NCBI GenBank assembly: GCA_038209775.1
Contig: JBBQXK010000010.1
Location: forward strand, 35,632-99,631
Reading direction: 5' to 3'
Length of the DNA: 64,000 nt
Source: JBBQXK01 sp038209775
Lineage (GTDB): Bacteria > Pseudomonadota > Alphaproteobacteria > Rhodobacterales > Rhodobacteraceae
Both the position numbers and the translations under genes were made by a program. Numbering within the stretch: position 1 is the stretch's first letter; each line of letters starts with the position of its first letter. Below the pieces are notes generated by a model, which saw only the letters and a program-made list of their open reading frames with translations, searched no databases and was not told where the DNA came from. Below, one piece after another: positions 51,261-60,547 of the stretch.

Positions 51261-52589
51261 ATGACCGACGCAACGCTGGCCCAACTCATCGCCAAAAGGG
51301 CCGCACGGGTGGGGGTGATCGGGCTTGGCTATGTCGGCCTGCCCTTGGCGCTGACCACCGCACAGGCGGGGTTCACGGTGACGGGTTTCGACATCGACCC
51401 CACCAAGATCGACGCCATAACCGCCCGCAAAAGCTATATCGAGGCCGCCCCCGATGCCGTGCTGGCCGCCGAGGTTGACGCCGGACGCTTTTCAGCCACC
51501 TGCGATTTCGCGGGGCTCGGGGCCTGCGATGTCATCATCATCTGCGTCCCCACCCCCCTCACCCGCCACCGCGAACCCGACCTCACCTACATCACCCGCA
51601 CCTGCGAAGACATCGCGAAAACCCTGCGCAAGGGCCAATTGATTGCCCTTGAATCAACCACTTACCCCGGCACCACCGATGGCCCTGTCCGCACAATTCT
51701 GGAGCAAACGGGCCTCAAATCCGGCCGCGATTTCTTCCTGGGCTTCTCCCCCGAACGCGAAGACCCCGGCAACCGCGCCTTCAACACCGCCACAATCCCC
51801 AAGGTCGTCGCCGGCGACGGGGCCGAGGCCGGCGCGCTGATGCAGGCGTTCTACGGCGCCGTCGTCAAATCCGTGGTCCCCGTATCGACCACCGCCACAG
51901 CCGAGGCGGTCAAGCTGACCGAGAACATCTTTCGCGCCGTCAACATCGCCCTCGTGAACGAGCTGAAGGTGATCTACGAGGCGATGGACGTCGACATCTG
52001 GGAGGTGATCGACGCCGCCAAGACCAAGCCCTTCGGCTATATGCCCTTCTACCCCGGCCCGGGTCTGGGCGGCCACTGTATCCCGATCGACCCCTTCTAC
52101 CTCACCTGGAAATCCCGCGAATACGACCTCACCACCCGCTTCATCGAACTCGCCGGAGAGATCAATTCCAACATGCCCCGCCACGTCGTCACCCGCCTGG
52201 CCGAGGCGCTTGACCGGCGACTGGGCCGTGCGCTGTCCCGCTCAAAAGTGCTGGTGATCGGCCTCGCCTACAAGAAAAACGTCCCCGACATCCGCGAAAG
52301 CCCCTCGCTCAAACTCATCGAACTGATCGAGGAACGGGGCGGTCACGCGGCCTATCACGACCCGCATGTGCCTGTTATTCCTCGCACTCGTGCCTACGGC
52401 CCCCTGATGGGACGGCCCTCGGTGCCGCTGACCGAAGAGGCCGTCAGCGCCTTTGACGCCGTCCTCGTGTCAACCGACCATGACGGCATCGACTGGGCCG
52501 CTCTTGCCCGCTGGTCCCCCCTCATCATCGACACCCGCAACGTATTCGCCCGCAGCGGCATCGTCGCAGACCACATCGTCAAGGCCTGA
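51261..52589 (+). CDS. Nucleotide-sugar dehydrogenase (UDP-N-acetylglucosamine 6-dehydrogenase, WbpA-like)
   Basis: 442 residues. VGVIGLGYVGLPLAL binds NAD, KLTENIFRAVNIALVNE is the family helix, the catalytic cysteine is in GLGGHCIPIDP, and LVIGLAYKKNVPDIRESPSL opens the C-terminal domain. GHCIPIDP with a following FYLTWKS fits the UDP-GlcNAc/UDP-GlcNAcA branch better than UDP-glucose dehydrogenase. It makes a uronic acid for surface polysaccharide, but no polysaccharide genes are next to it. An ATG 14 codons upstream, inside the zinc-finger gene, is less likely. Confidence 0.87.
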   Translation: MTDATLAQLIAKRAARVGVIGLGYVGLPLALTTAQAGFTVTGFDIDPTKIDAITARKSYIEAAPDAVLAAEVDAGRFSATCDFAGLGACDVIIICVPTPLTRHREPDLTYITRTCEDIAKTLRKGQLIALESTTYPGTTDGPVRTILEQTGLKSGRDFFLGFSPEREDPGNRAFNTATIPKVVAGDGAEAGALMQAFYGAVVKSVVPVSTTATAEAVKLTENIFRAVNIALVNELKVIYEAMDVDIWEVIDAAKTKPFGYMPFYPGPGLGGHCIPIDPFYLTWKSREYDLTTRFIELAGEINSNMPRHVVTRLAEALDRRLGRALSRSKVLVIGLAYKKNVPDIRESPSLKLIELIEERGGHAAYHDPHVPVIPRTRAYGPLMGRPSVPLTEEAVSAFDAVLVSTDHDGIDWAALARWSPLIIDTRNVFARSGIVADHIVKA

Positions 52590-54169
52590 TGGCCGCTCCC
52601 GCACCCTTCCAACTGGCGATCATTGCCGACGCCCATTTCCACGACCCGCGCGGTGATTTCGGCGGGGCGGGGATGCTGGTCGACGGTGAACGGCTGGTGC
52701 TGCGGTCATGGCACGACACCCGCGCCGGCATCCGCGCCCTGAACGAAAGTGCCGCCGCCCTCACCGCCGCCTTGGACCGCATCGTGGCCCTCGGGCTTCG
52801 CCATGTGGTGCTGGCCGGCGACTACAGCGATGACGGACAAGCGGAAACCGTGCGCCGCCTGGCCGCCCTTTTGCACCATTATCAGGACCGCCACGGCCTG
52901 CGGTTCCACGCGATCCCCGGCAACCATGACGTTCACGCGGCGCATGGCAAACATGTCTCGACCCGGATTGTTACAACACCGGGCCATACCGCGCTGTTGA
53001 CCAGCGACCCGTCGCAGGCGACAGGCGGCACCGCTACCCCGGCAATGCGCTGTCTGGGCCAACCGGCGGGCCTGTCGCCGATGGCGGCCTTCGGCCTTTG
53101 GCGGCAGGCCGAGCACCTGCATTGGGAAAGCCCCTTTGGCCCCGATGATGCCGTTGCGGCGCGGATGTATGATGCGGTGGCGGCGGATGGATCGGTCAGC
53201 CACCGGCTGATGGACGCGTCCTATCTGGTGGAACCGGAGCCCGGCCTGTGGCTGTTGATGCTGGACGCGAACGTGTTCGAGCCGCGCCCCGGCCGCCCCG
53301 ACCCCAGCCGCAAGAAGGCCTTTCTTGACCCGTCCGAGGCGGGGTGGAACGCCCTTCTGCGCATCAAGCCGCATCTTCTGCGCTGGATTGCAGATGTGAC
53401 GGCGCGGGCGGCGGCAGGGGGCAAGGTCCTGATAACAGTGTCGCATTATCCGGTGCTTGACCCGTTTCTGGCGGCACGGGGGGCGGAGGCCGCACTGACC
53501 CCCGCCAGCAGTCTTGCCCGGCGCATGCCGGGGCCAGAGGTGGCAAAGGCCCTGATCGCGGCGGGCTTGCGCTGGCATGCGGGGGGGCATCTGCATGTGC
53601 ATGCGACGAACAGGGTGCAGATCGGGGGGGCTGCGCTGACCGACGTGGCCCTGCCGTCGCTGGTCACGCATCCCCCGGCCTTTACGGTGGTGACGGCTGG
53701 GGCAGGGGGGATTGCCACGGCCCCGCAATCGCTGGCCGACCTGCCCGCCGATCCGATGCTGACGGCGCTTTACCATGCCGAAGGCCGGACCGACCCGCCG
53801 CTGCCCTACGGCACATTCCTTGCCGAACAGTTCCGCGAAAGGGTTCGCCGGGTGCGCCTGCCGCGCGACTGGCCGCCGCCGGTGCTGGACTGGATGGAGG
53901 GGCGGGATATGGGCGATCTGGCGGACCTTCTCGGCCTCACCGACCTGGCTCTGCCCCGCGATGCCTTGCGCGACCATCCCCTGACCGATCTCGCCGCCGA
54001 CCTCTACCTGCTGCGCGAAGGGGGCACGCTGGCGCCAGACCAGATCGCACCCGAACGTCTGCACCTTTGCCAAACCCTTGCACGCCATGGCGATAGCACC
54101 GCCGACCCTGCGGCATCGGTCGAGGGGTTCTGGCGGCGGTTCCTGTCCATCCTTCCGCCACCGGGCTGA
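52589..54169 (+). CDS. Metallophosphoesterase
   Basis: 526 residues. The calcineurin-type metal motifs are in order: DAHFHD near residue 14, GDYSDDG, GNHDVH, SHYPVL and GGHLHVH. The first 340 residues hold the phosphoesterase domain; the C-terminal 180 residues are a helical region that I do not recognise. No signal peptide, so a cytoplasmic enzyme. Substrate unknown. The start overlaps the last base of the preceding stop (TGATG). Confidence 0.82.
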   Translation: MAAPAPFQLAIIADAHFHDPRGDFGGAGMLVDGERLVLRSWHDTRAGIRALNESAAALTAALDRIVALGLRHVVLAGDYSDDGQAETVRRLAALLHHYQDRHGLRFHAIPGNHDVHAAHGKHVSTRIVTTPGHTALLTSDPSQATGGTATPAMRCLGQPAGLSPMAAFGLWRQAEHLHWESPFGPDDAVAARMYDAVAADGSVSHRLMDASYLVEPEPGLWLLMLDANVFEPRPGRPDPSRKKAFLDPSEAGWNALLRIKPHLLRWIADVTARAAAGGKVLITVSHYPVLDPFLAARGAEAALTPASSLARRMPGPEVAKALIAAGLRWHAGGHLHVHATNRVQIGGAALTDVALPSLVTHPPAFTVVTAGAGGIATAPQSLADLPADPMLTALYHAEGRTDPPLPYGTFLAEQFRERVRRVRLPRDWPPPVLDWMEGRDMGDLADLLGLTDLALPRDALRDHPLTDLAADLYLLREGGTLAPDQIAPERLHLCQTLARHGDSTADPAASVEGFWRRFLSILPPPG

Positions 54170-54178
54170 ACCGGCGGC

Positions 54179-56113
54179 TTACCGCCCCGTCAACTCACCC
54201 GTCAGGTTCACCAGCCCGACCGACCCGCGCAGCCGCGCGCGGTAGATCACCAGCGACTCCGATACCCGCATCACATAGGTGCGCGTCTCGCCGATGGGGA
54301 TCAGTTCGACCCAATCCACCACATCCACCCCGGCGTCACGCGGATCGCCAAACGCCTTGATCCAGCGCCGGGGCCGCGTCGGGCCTGCGTTGTAGCCCGC
54401 AGCCACCAAGGCCACCGCCGGACCAAACTCGTCCACCAACTGCGCCAGATAGGCCGCCCCCAGCGTCACGTTATAAGCCGGGTCGCTGGTCAGGCGGCCC
54501 TTGGCATAGGGCACGCCCACCTTGGCCGCCATTTCCTTGGCGGTGCCCGGCATCACCTGCATCAGCCCCATCGCGCCGGCCGGGCTGACCACCACCGGGT
54601 CAAACTCGCTTTCCCGGCGCGATATTGCCAGCGCCAACGCCCGGCTGACCGCCAGCCCTTCGGGCACCATGCCGACCTGGGGATAGTAGTAGCGGGGCAG
54701 GATCGTACCCCGTTCCGCCGCCGCCTTGGCCAGCACCAGGGCCACGTGCGGCTCTCCCATCGACAGCGCAAGATCGGCAAGCTGCTCGATCCCCACAGCG
54801 TCCAGCCCCTCGGCCAGATGCAGAAGGAACCGCTTGCCGTTCGTGCGGTCCCCCGCCAGCAGGAACAGGCGCGCGGCCTCCAGCACGGTTGAGCGGGCAA
54901 ACGGGGCCTGCCGCCAGTCGGCAGGGCGGGTATCGGACAACAAGGCCGCATCCAGCGGCAAGCCCAGCCGTTCGGCGGCCAGCATCCCGTAATAGGCCGA
55001 AGAATGCGCGGCCGCCGCCCTGTAGGCCGTTGATGCGGCTGCCTTGTCCCCCATGGCTTCGGACGCGCGGCCTTCCCAGTAATGCGCGCGCGACAGGCTG
55101 ATCGGGGTCTTGACCACACGGCGCAGGTTCTGGAAATGCGTGCGCGCGGCCTTGGCGTCATTCAGTTGCCGCAGGGCGATGAAGCCCGCCAGAAACTCCA
55201 GATCGGCGTGATCCGACCCGCCCTGCAACTGATGCGACGCGGCCACGCGGTAGGCCAGCCGTGCCTGCCCCTGTTCGGCCAGTTCGCGGGCAAGGCTGGC
55301 CCGGCGCTTGGCCCAGGCCCCCGGGTCGCCCAACCCCTCGACACTGGCGGACCGTTGCAGGATGAGGTCGGCGGCGCTGTCATAAAGCCCCTTGTCCATC
55401 CGCCACTGGAACCGGTCATGCGCCAACCCCGGATCGGCCTGCAGATCGGCGGGCAGGGCGGCGATCAGGGTGTTCACCCCGTCGCGGCCCGACAAAAGTG
55501 CAATCCGCGCCTCGGCGAGACGCCGCTGGTCGGGCGACAAAAGCGGCAGCATCCGCGCAGCGGAGTTGGGCGCTTCATCCCACAACAGCCGGTCCACCCG
55601 CGCCGCATGGGTGCGCGCGACGCTGTCGCCCGCAAGGGTCAGGAACGCCGTCTGCTCAACCGCCGCAAAGTCCATCTCGACCCAGACCCGCCGTGCCTCG
55701 GCCGCCGCATCCTCGGGCCGACCGGCGCTGCGCAGGGCCGCGATCAGCGCCATCGCCCCGCGGGGGGTCGAGGCGCGGTCGGCGGCGAAATACGCGATCA
55801 CCCGGTCGGGGGTCGGGGCCTTTGCAGCGGCCACCTCGCCCTTCTGATGCAACAGCCCCAGCCCGGGCCAGTCGGCCCGCCGTGCGAGGAACGTCTCGTA
55901 ATCCCCCAACCGCCCCTCACCCGCACGCAGGCGCAGCCATTCGACGATATCCGCGCCCACCGGCCCCACCGCCCGCGCCTCAAGGGCGGCACCCTCCCAA
56001 TCGCGCGCCGCCGCCGCATCCAGTGCCGCCCGCAGCGCCGCGCCTTGTTCGGCGCGCGCAGGCAGGGCCAGCATCAGCACGGCCATCAGGGGCATGAGGA
56101 AACCACGGATCAT
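54179..56113 (-). CDS. slt: Soluble lytic murein transglycosylase
   Basis: 644 residues: signal peptide (1-21, ending in LPARA), an alpha-helical superhelix (about 30-470) and a C-terminal SLT domain. The catalytic glutamate is E501 in RRESEFDP; GAMGLMQVMPGTA and VAAGYNAGPTRPRRW follow. The enzyme cleaves peptidoglycan between MurNAc and GlcNAc with formation of 1,6-anhydroMurNAc in the periplasm. A GTG ten codons earlier is a weaker start. It is divergent from dapA. Confidence 0.92.
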   Translation of the reverse strand: MIRGFLMPLMAVLMLALPARAEQGAALRAALDAAAARDWEGAALEARAVGPVGADIVEWLRLRAGEGRLGDYETFLARRADWPGLGLLHQKGEVAAAKAPTPDRVIAYFAADRASTPRGAMALIAALRSAGRPEDAAAEARRVWVEMDFAAVEQTAFLTLAGDSVARTHAARVDRLLWDEAPNSAARMLPLLSPDQRRLAEARIALLSGRDGVNTLIAALPADLQADPGLAHDRFQWRMDKGLYDSAADLILQRSASVEGLGDPGAWAKRRASLARELAEQGQARLAYRVAASHQLQGGSDHADLEFLAGFIALRQLNDAKAARTHFQNLRRVVKTPISLSRAHYWEGRASEAMGDKAAASTAYRAAAAHSSAYYGMLAAERLGLPLDAALLSDTRPADWRQAPFARSTVLEAARLFLLAGDRTNGKRFLLHLAEGLDAVGIEQLADLALSMGEPHVALVLAKAAAERGTILPRYYYPQVGMVPEGLAVSRALALAISRRESEFDPVVVSPAGAMGLMQVMPGTAKEMAAKVGVPYAKGRLTSDPAYNVTLGAAYLAQLVDEFGPAVALVAAGYNAGPTRPRRWIKAFGDPRDAGVDVVDWVELIPIGETRTYVMRVSESLVIYRARLRGSVGLVNLTGELTGR

Positions 56114-56258
56114 CCCGCCGATTATCCGCAGCCACGCCGCCACTGCAACTCACATCGGCGCCAACCCGCCCGCCGCTTGGCTTTGCAAAGGCACTGCGCT
56201 AGGAAGGCGCGCCGTGTATGGCCGCGACAGCGGACCGGGCCAAAGGGGAGAGCGTGCC

Positions 56259-57134
56259 ATGAACATCCAGGGGTCACTGCCGGCGCTGGTTACGCCGTTC
56301 AAGGACGGCGCGCTGGATCTGGACACGCTCAGGGCGCTGGTCGAATGGCACATCGCCGAAGGGTCGAACGGAATCGTGCCGGTCGGCACCACCGGCGAAA
56401 GCCCGACGCTGAGCCATGAGGAACACGAGACGGTCATTGAGGCTGTGGTCCGCGCGGTCGCGGGCCGGGTGCCAGTGGTGGCGGGTGCAGGGTCCAACAA
56501 CACGGTCGAGGGGATCAGACTGATCCGCCATGCGGAAAAGGTCGGGGCGGATGCGGCCCTGGTGGTGACGCCCTATTACAACCGGCCGACGCAGGCCGGG
56601 CTGATCGCGCATTACACGGCGCTGCACGACTGCTGTACCCTGCCCATCATCATCTACAACATCCCCGGCCGGTCCGTCGTCGACATGACACCCGACACGA
56701 TGGGACAACTGGCGCAACTGCCGCGCATCATCGGCGTCAAGGACGCCACCGGCCGCATCGAACGCGTGTCGATGCAACGCGCCACCTGCGGCGCCGGTTT
56801 CATCCAGCTCTCGGGCGAGGACGCAACCGCCCTTGGCTTCAACGCGCATGGCGGCACGGGGTGCATCTCGGTCACGGCCAACGTCGCCCCGCGCCTCTGC
56901 GCCGCATTTCAGGCCGCGATGCAGGCGGGCGACTATGCGAAGGCTCTCGACTATCAGGACCGCCTGATGCCGCTGCACGAAGCGATCTTTCTGGAACCGG
57001 GGCTGGTGGGTGCGAAGTACGGCCTGTCGCTTCTGGGCAGATGCGCCGAAGAAGTCCGCTTGCCGCTGGTCGGCCTGACCGACGGCACCAAGGCCCGCAT
57101 CAAGGCGGCGATGAGACATGCCGGGCTCATCTGA
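56259..57134 (+). CDS. dapA: 4-hydroxy-tetrahydrodipicolinate synthase
   Basis: 291 residues. GTTGES (43-48), the tyrosine at 133, and the Schiff-base lysine K161 in IIGVKDATG match true DapA. The enzyme condenses pyruvate and aspartate semialdehyde in lysine and diaminopimelate synthesis. AGGGGAGAGC stands before the ATG. In many alphaproteobacteria slt lies next to dapA in this divergent layout, as here. Confidence 0.95.
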   Translation: MNIQGSLPALVTPFKDGALDLDTLRALVEWHIAEGSNGIVPVGTTGESPTLSHEEHETVIEAVVRAVAGRVPVVAGAGSNNTVEGIRLIRHAEKVGADAALVVTPYYNRPTQAGLIAHYTALHDCCTLPIIIYNIPGRSVVDMTPDTMGQLAQLPRIIGVKDATGRIERVSMQRATCGAGFIQLSGEDATALGFNAHGGTGCISVTANVAPRLCAAFQAAMQAGDYAKALDYQDRLMPLHEAIFLEPGLVGAKYGLSLLGRCAEEVRLPLVGLTDGTKARIKAAMRHAGLI

Positions 57135-57160
57135 CAAAACCGCGCCGCTGCCCTTTCCTT

Positions 57161-57219
57161 CCCCCTTTTTCTGTCCCTAAGTATCCCACGGGGGGTGCGG
57201 GGGGTGTGAAACCCCCCGC
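57161..57219 (-). repeat. Intergenic repeat: G/C hairpin plus GGATAYTT box, copy 7
   Basis: GCGGGGGG-TGTGAAA-CCCCCCGC (57197-57219) is a perfect eight-pair hairpin. Read on the minus strand it is followed by CCCCCCGTGGGATACTTAGG and GACAGAAAAAGG, the same box as in copy 6. It lies between dapA and the aldo/keto reductase gene. Confidence 0.8.
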
Positions 57220-57274
57220 TTCTGCCCCCTCCGCCCGCGAAACGCCGGGCGGTCCGGCGACGCAGGAGCATGCC

Positions 57275-58333
57275 ATGGAATACAGAACACTTGGCCGCTC
57301 GGGCCTCAAGGTGTCGGCCCTGTCGATGGGGACCTTCACCTTTGGCGGCTCCGGCCCCTTTGCCATGGTCGGCACGCAAGGGGTGGCCGACGCCCGCAGG
57401 CTGGTCGATCTGAACATCGCCCACGGCGTCAACCTGATCGACTGCGCCAACATGTACTCGGCCGGTCTGGCCGAAGAGATTCTGGGCGAGGTGCTGGAGG
57501 GGCGGCGTGCCGACGTTCTGGTCACCACCAAGGCGCGGATGCCTGTCGGGACGGGGCCGAATGACGAAGGCACCTCGCGCCTGCACCTGATCCGCGAGTG
57601 TGAGCGCAGCCTGAAACGGCTGCGCACCGATTACATCGACATCTATTACATGCACGAATGGGATGGCACGACCCCGGTCGAGGAAAAGCTGGCAGCACTG
57701 GATACCTTGGTATCGCAGGGGAAAATCCGCTACATCGGCTGTTCCAACTATTCCGGCTGGCATATCATGAAATCGCTGGCCGCAAGCGACCGCGACCGCC
57801 GCCCCCGGTTCGTCACGCAACAGATCCACTACACGCTTGAGGCGCGCGAGGCCGAGTACGAGCTTTTGCCGATCTCGGTCGATCAGGGGCTGGGCGTGCT
57901 GGTGTGGAGCCCTCTGGCCGCGGGCCTGCTGACCGGCAAGCACCGGCGCGGGCAACCGGCACCGGCGGGGTCGCGCCAGGCCAATGGCTGGACGGAACCG
58001 CCCGTTCGGGATGAGGAAAAGCTGTGGAACATCGTCGATGTGCTGGTGGCCATCGGCAATTCGCGCAGCATCTCTGCGGCGCAGGTGGCGCTTGCGTGGC
58101 TTCTGGGGCGGCCCGGGGTGTCATCTCTGGTGGTTGGCGGGCGGACCGAGGCGCAGTTCAAGGACAACTTCGCGGCGGTCGGCCTGATCCTGTCACCGGA
58201 TGAGCTGGCGCAACTGAATGAGGTCAGCCGCGTGCCGCTGATCTATCCCTACTGGCATCAGGGCAACTTTGCGACGTCCCGTTTCAGCGCCGCAGACTGG
58301 GCGCTGCACGGGTCGTATCAGGCCCAGCCGTAG
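57275..58333 (+). CDS. Aldo/keto reductase
   Basis: 352 residues, a TIM barrel. The catalytic tetrad appears in DCANMYSAG (Asp, Tyr), VTTKARMP (Lys) and IYYMHEWD (His); the NADP-binding end is SSLVVGGRTEAQFKDNFAA. It belongs to the group of E. coli YajO-like oxidoreductases; substrate unknown. CAGGAG precedes the ATG. Its end overlaps the convergent TIGR02466 gene by 16 bases. Confidence 0.88.
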   Translation: MEYRTLGRSGLKVSALSMGTFTFGGSGPFAMVGTQGVADARRLVDLNIAHGVNLIDCANMYSAGLAEEILGEVLEGRRADVLVTTKARMPVGTGPNDEGTSRLHLIRECERSLKRLRTDYIDIYYMHEWDGTTPVEEKLAALDTLVSQGKIRYIGCSNYSGWHIMKSLAASDRDRRPRFVTQQIHYTLEAREAEYELLPISVDQGLGVLVWSPLAAGLLTGKHRRGQPAPAGSRQANGWTEPPVRDEEKLWNIVDVLVAIGNSRSISAAQVALAWLLGRPGVSSLVVGGRTEAQFKDNFAAVGLILSPDELAQLNEVSRVPLIYPYWHQGNFATSRFSAADWALHGSYQAQP

Positions 58334-58941
58334 TTGAAACTGACGCTGATGCGCTCTTCCTCGGCCATGTTCATCGGCACCTCGTGGCGCAACCAGCTTT
58401 CCCACATCAGAACCTCGCCCACGGCGGGTTTCACATAGACGAAGCTTTGCAACTCCTGCGCGGCTTGTTTGTTGCGCAGAGGGGCGGTCATCATCATCGG
58501 CAGGCGCGGGTCTTCCAGTTTCAGGGCACTGGTCCCTTCGGGCATCGCCACATAGGTGGTGCCCGAAATCACCGAATGGGTGTGGATGTGGCTGGCATGG
58601 CTGCCGCCTTCGGGCAGGATGTTGATCCAGAGGCTGTCGCATTTCAGCTTTCGCCCCTGCAGATCAAACCCCAGGTCCTTGCAGAAGGCCGCCATGTGTT
58701 TGTCCAGCGCACTGACCAGATCGCCGAATATCGGAAACCGCCACGGGAGGTCGTTCAATGAGGAATAGGAGGTATAACCGGGATAGCCGTTCGCTTCACA
58801 CCAGTCCTGGCCCGCCTCGTCATCCTCGGCGATGGCGCTGCAGGACGCCGCGAGTTCGGCAAAATCGACCTTCTTCTTGCCAAGGTCATTGACGGCGGCG
58901 CGGTACAGACGGGTGACGAACAGCGAGGTGATCTCGGCCAT
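58318..58941 (-). CDS. TIGR02466-family protein (2-oxoglutarate/Fe(II) oxygenase-like)
   Basis: 207 residues. HASHIHTHSVISGTTYVAMPEG and GEVLMWESWLRHEVPMN carry the spaced histidines and the double-stranded beta-helix pattern of 2-oxoglutarate-dependent oxygenases. TIGR02466 members have no proven substrate. GGAGCC precedes the ATG. It lies in the same direction as the ribosomal genes and 80 bases behind rplP, but a hairpin separates them. Confidence 0.78.
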   Translation of the reverse strand: MAEITSLFVTRLYRAAVNDLGKKKVDFAELAASCSAIAEDDEAGQDWCEANGYPGYTSYSSLNDLPWRFPIFGDLVSALDKHMAAFCKDLGFDLQGRKLKCDSLWINILPEGGSHASHIHTHSVISGTTYVAMPEGTSALKLEDPRLPMMMTAPLRNKQAAQELQSFVYVKPAVGEVLMWESWLRHEVPMNMAEEERISVSFNYGWA

Positions 58942-59000
58942 GGCAGGCTCCCCCAGATGAAAAGGCCCCACCGTTTCCGGCAGGGCCCAAGATTCCGTAG

Positions 59001-59018
59001 GTCGGGGTTCACCCCGAC
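59001..59018 (-). terminator. Hairpin closing the ribosomal operon
   Basis: GTCGGGG-TTCA-CCCCGAC, a perfect seven-pair stem, extended outward by GTAGG/CCTAC with a small bulge. It begins right at the rplP stop codon. No long T run follows, but the stem is very stable. Confidence 0.5.
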
Positions 59019-59021
59019 TCC

Positions 59022-59435
59022 CTACCAATCCTCGCGAACTACGACCCGCGTGGTGACCGGCAGCTTCATCGCCCCCAGACGCAAGGCCTCGCGCGCGATC
59101 ACTTCGGCGACGCCGTCGATCTCGAACATGATGCGGCCCGGGTGGACGCGGGCGGCCCAGTAGTCGGTCGAACCCTTGCCTTTACCCATCCGCACTTCGA
59201 CCGGCTTGGCCGACACCGGGACATCCGGGAAAATCCGGATCCAGACGCGGCCCTGGCGTTTCATGTGGCGGGTGATCGCGCGGCGGGCCGCTTCGATCTG
59301 GCGGGCGGTCACACGCTCGGGTTCGGTCGCCTTCAGACCGAAGGTGCCAAAGTTCAGGTCAGACCCGCCCTTTGCCTCGCCGTGGATGCGGCCCTTGTGC
59401 TGTTTGCGGAACTTGGTCCGTTTCGGTTGCAACAT
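59022..59435 (-). CDS. rplP: 50S ribosomal protein L16
   Basis: 137 residues, complete, starting MLQPKRTKFRKQHKGR as usual. It binds 23S rRNA near the peptidyl-transferase centre and tRNA elbow. Last gene of the visible S10 operon. In the common order rpmC (L29) and rpsQ (S17) would follow; here they do not. Confidence 0.97.
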   Translation of the reverse strand: MLQPKRTKFRKQHKGRIHGEAKGGSDLNFGTFGLKATEPERVTARQIEAARRAITRHMKRQGRVWIRIFPDVPVSAKPVEVRMGKGKGSTDYWAARVHPGRIMFEIDGVAEVIAREALRLGAMKLPVTTRVVVREDW

Positions 59436-59447
59436 CTCAATGCTCCC

Positions 59448-60164
59448 TTACGCGCGTTCGCGGTCGCGGCGGGCACCGCGCGGGGCGGGGCCTTCCTGCG
59501 CTTCCGCCAGACGACGGTCATGGGCCTGGGGATCATGCTCAAGGATTTCGCCCTTGAAGATCCAGACCTTGACGCCAATGATGCCATACGGCGTGGTCGC
59601 CTCGGACAGCGCATAGTCGATGTCGGCGCGCAGGGTATGCAGCGGCACGCGACCCTCGCGGTACCATTCCACCCGCGCAATCTCTGCACCGCCCAGACGG
59701 CCGCCGACGTTGACGCGGATGCCAAGGGCACCCATGCGCATCGCCGACTGCACGCCGCGCTTCATGGCCCGGCGGAACGAAACGCGACGTTCCATCTGCT
59801 GGGCGATGCCCTCGGCCACAAGCTGTGCATCCAGTTCGGGCTTGCGCACTTCAACGATGTTGAGGTGCAGTTCCGACTTGGTGAAGGCCATCAGCTTCTT
59901 GCGCAGACCTTCGATGTCCGCACCTTTCTTGCCGATGATGACACCCGGACGCGCGGTGTGAATGGTCACACGGCACTTCTTGTGCGGACGCTCGATGATG
60001 ACCTTGGAGATGCCGGCCTGTTTGCACTCTTCATGCACAAAGGCCCGCATGCGCAGGTCTTCCAGCAACAGATTGCCATAGTCCTTGGACTCGGCGAACC
60101 AGCGGCTGTCCCAGGTGCGGTTGACCTGCAGACGCATCCCGATGGGGTTGACCTTCTGACCCAT
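59448..60164 (-). CDS. rpsC: 30S ribosomal protein S3
   Basis: 238 residues, normal length. It starts MGQKVNPIGMRL and has the KH domain with GVIIGKKGADIEGLRKKL. The C-terminus is charged (HDRRLAEAQEGPAPRGARRD). The start shares one base with the rplV stop. Confidence 0.97.
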   Translation of the reverse strand: MGQKVNPIGMRLQVNRTWDSRWFAESKDYGNLLLEDLRMRAFVHEECKQAGISKVIIERPHKKCRVTIHTARPGVIIGKKGADIEGLRKKLMAFTKSELHLNIVEVRKPELDAQLVAEGIAQQMERRVSFRRAMKRGVQSAMRMGALGIRVNVGGRLGGAEIARVEWYREGRVPLHTLRADIDYALSEATTPYGIIGVKVWIFKGEILEHDPQAHDRRLAEAQEGPAPRGARRDRERA

Positions 60165-60544
60165 TACGCAGTCTCCCCGACTTGACGGACCTTGATGGTC
60201 AGCTCGCTGAACGGTTTCATGATCTTGCCGAACCGGCCACGCGCCCGCGGACGGCCACGCTTCAGCGTCAGGTTCTTGCCGCACCAGGCCTCGGCCACGA
60301 CCAGGCTGTCAACATCCAGACCGTGGTTGTTTTCGGCATTGGCAATCGCCGACTGCAGGCATTTCAGCACATCGCCCGCGATCCGCTTTTTCGAGAAGGT
60401 CAGGTCGGTGACCGCCTTTTCAACCTTCTTGCCACGGATCAGCGCGGCCACAAGGTTAAGCTTCTGCGGCGAGGTACGCAGCATCTTGGCCTTGGCCATT
60501 GCCTCGTTCTCTTCCACGCGGCGGGGACTTTTTTCCTTGCCCAT
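60164..60544 (-). CDS. rplV: 50S ribosomal protein L22
   Basis: 126 residues. SPQKLNLVAALIRGKKVEKA and the beta-hairpin region with KRGRPRARGRFGKI are typical. It lines the exit tunnel. The first 15 residues are an extension often seen in Rhodobacterales; an ATG at residue 16 is an alternative start. Confidence 0.96.
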   Translation of the reverse strand: MGKEKSPRRVEENEAMAKAKMLRTSPQKLNLVAALIRGKKVEKAVTDLTFSKKRIAGDVLKCLQSAIANAENNHGLDVDSLVVAEAWCGKNLTLKRGRPRARGRFGKIMKPFSELTIKVRQVGETA

Positions 60545-60547
60545 GGC

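Noticed and set aside
51698..52184. Antisense open frame in the nucleotide-sugar dehydrogenase gene
   Set aside because: Shadow of a well-conserved plus-strand gene with intact catalytic motifs.
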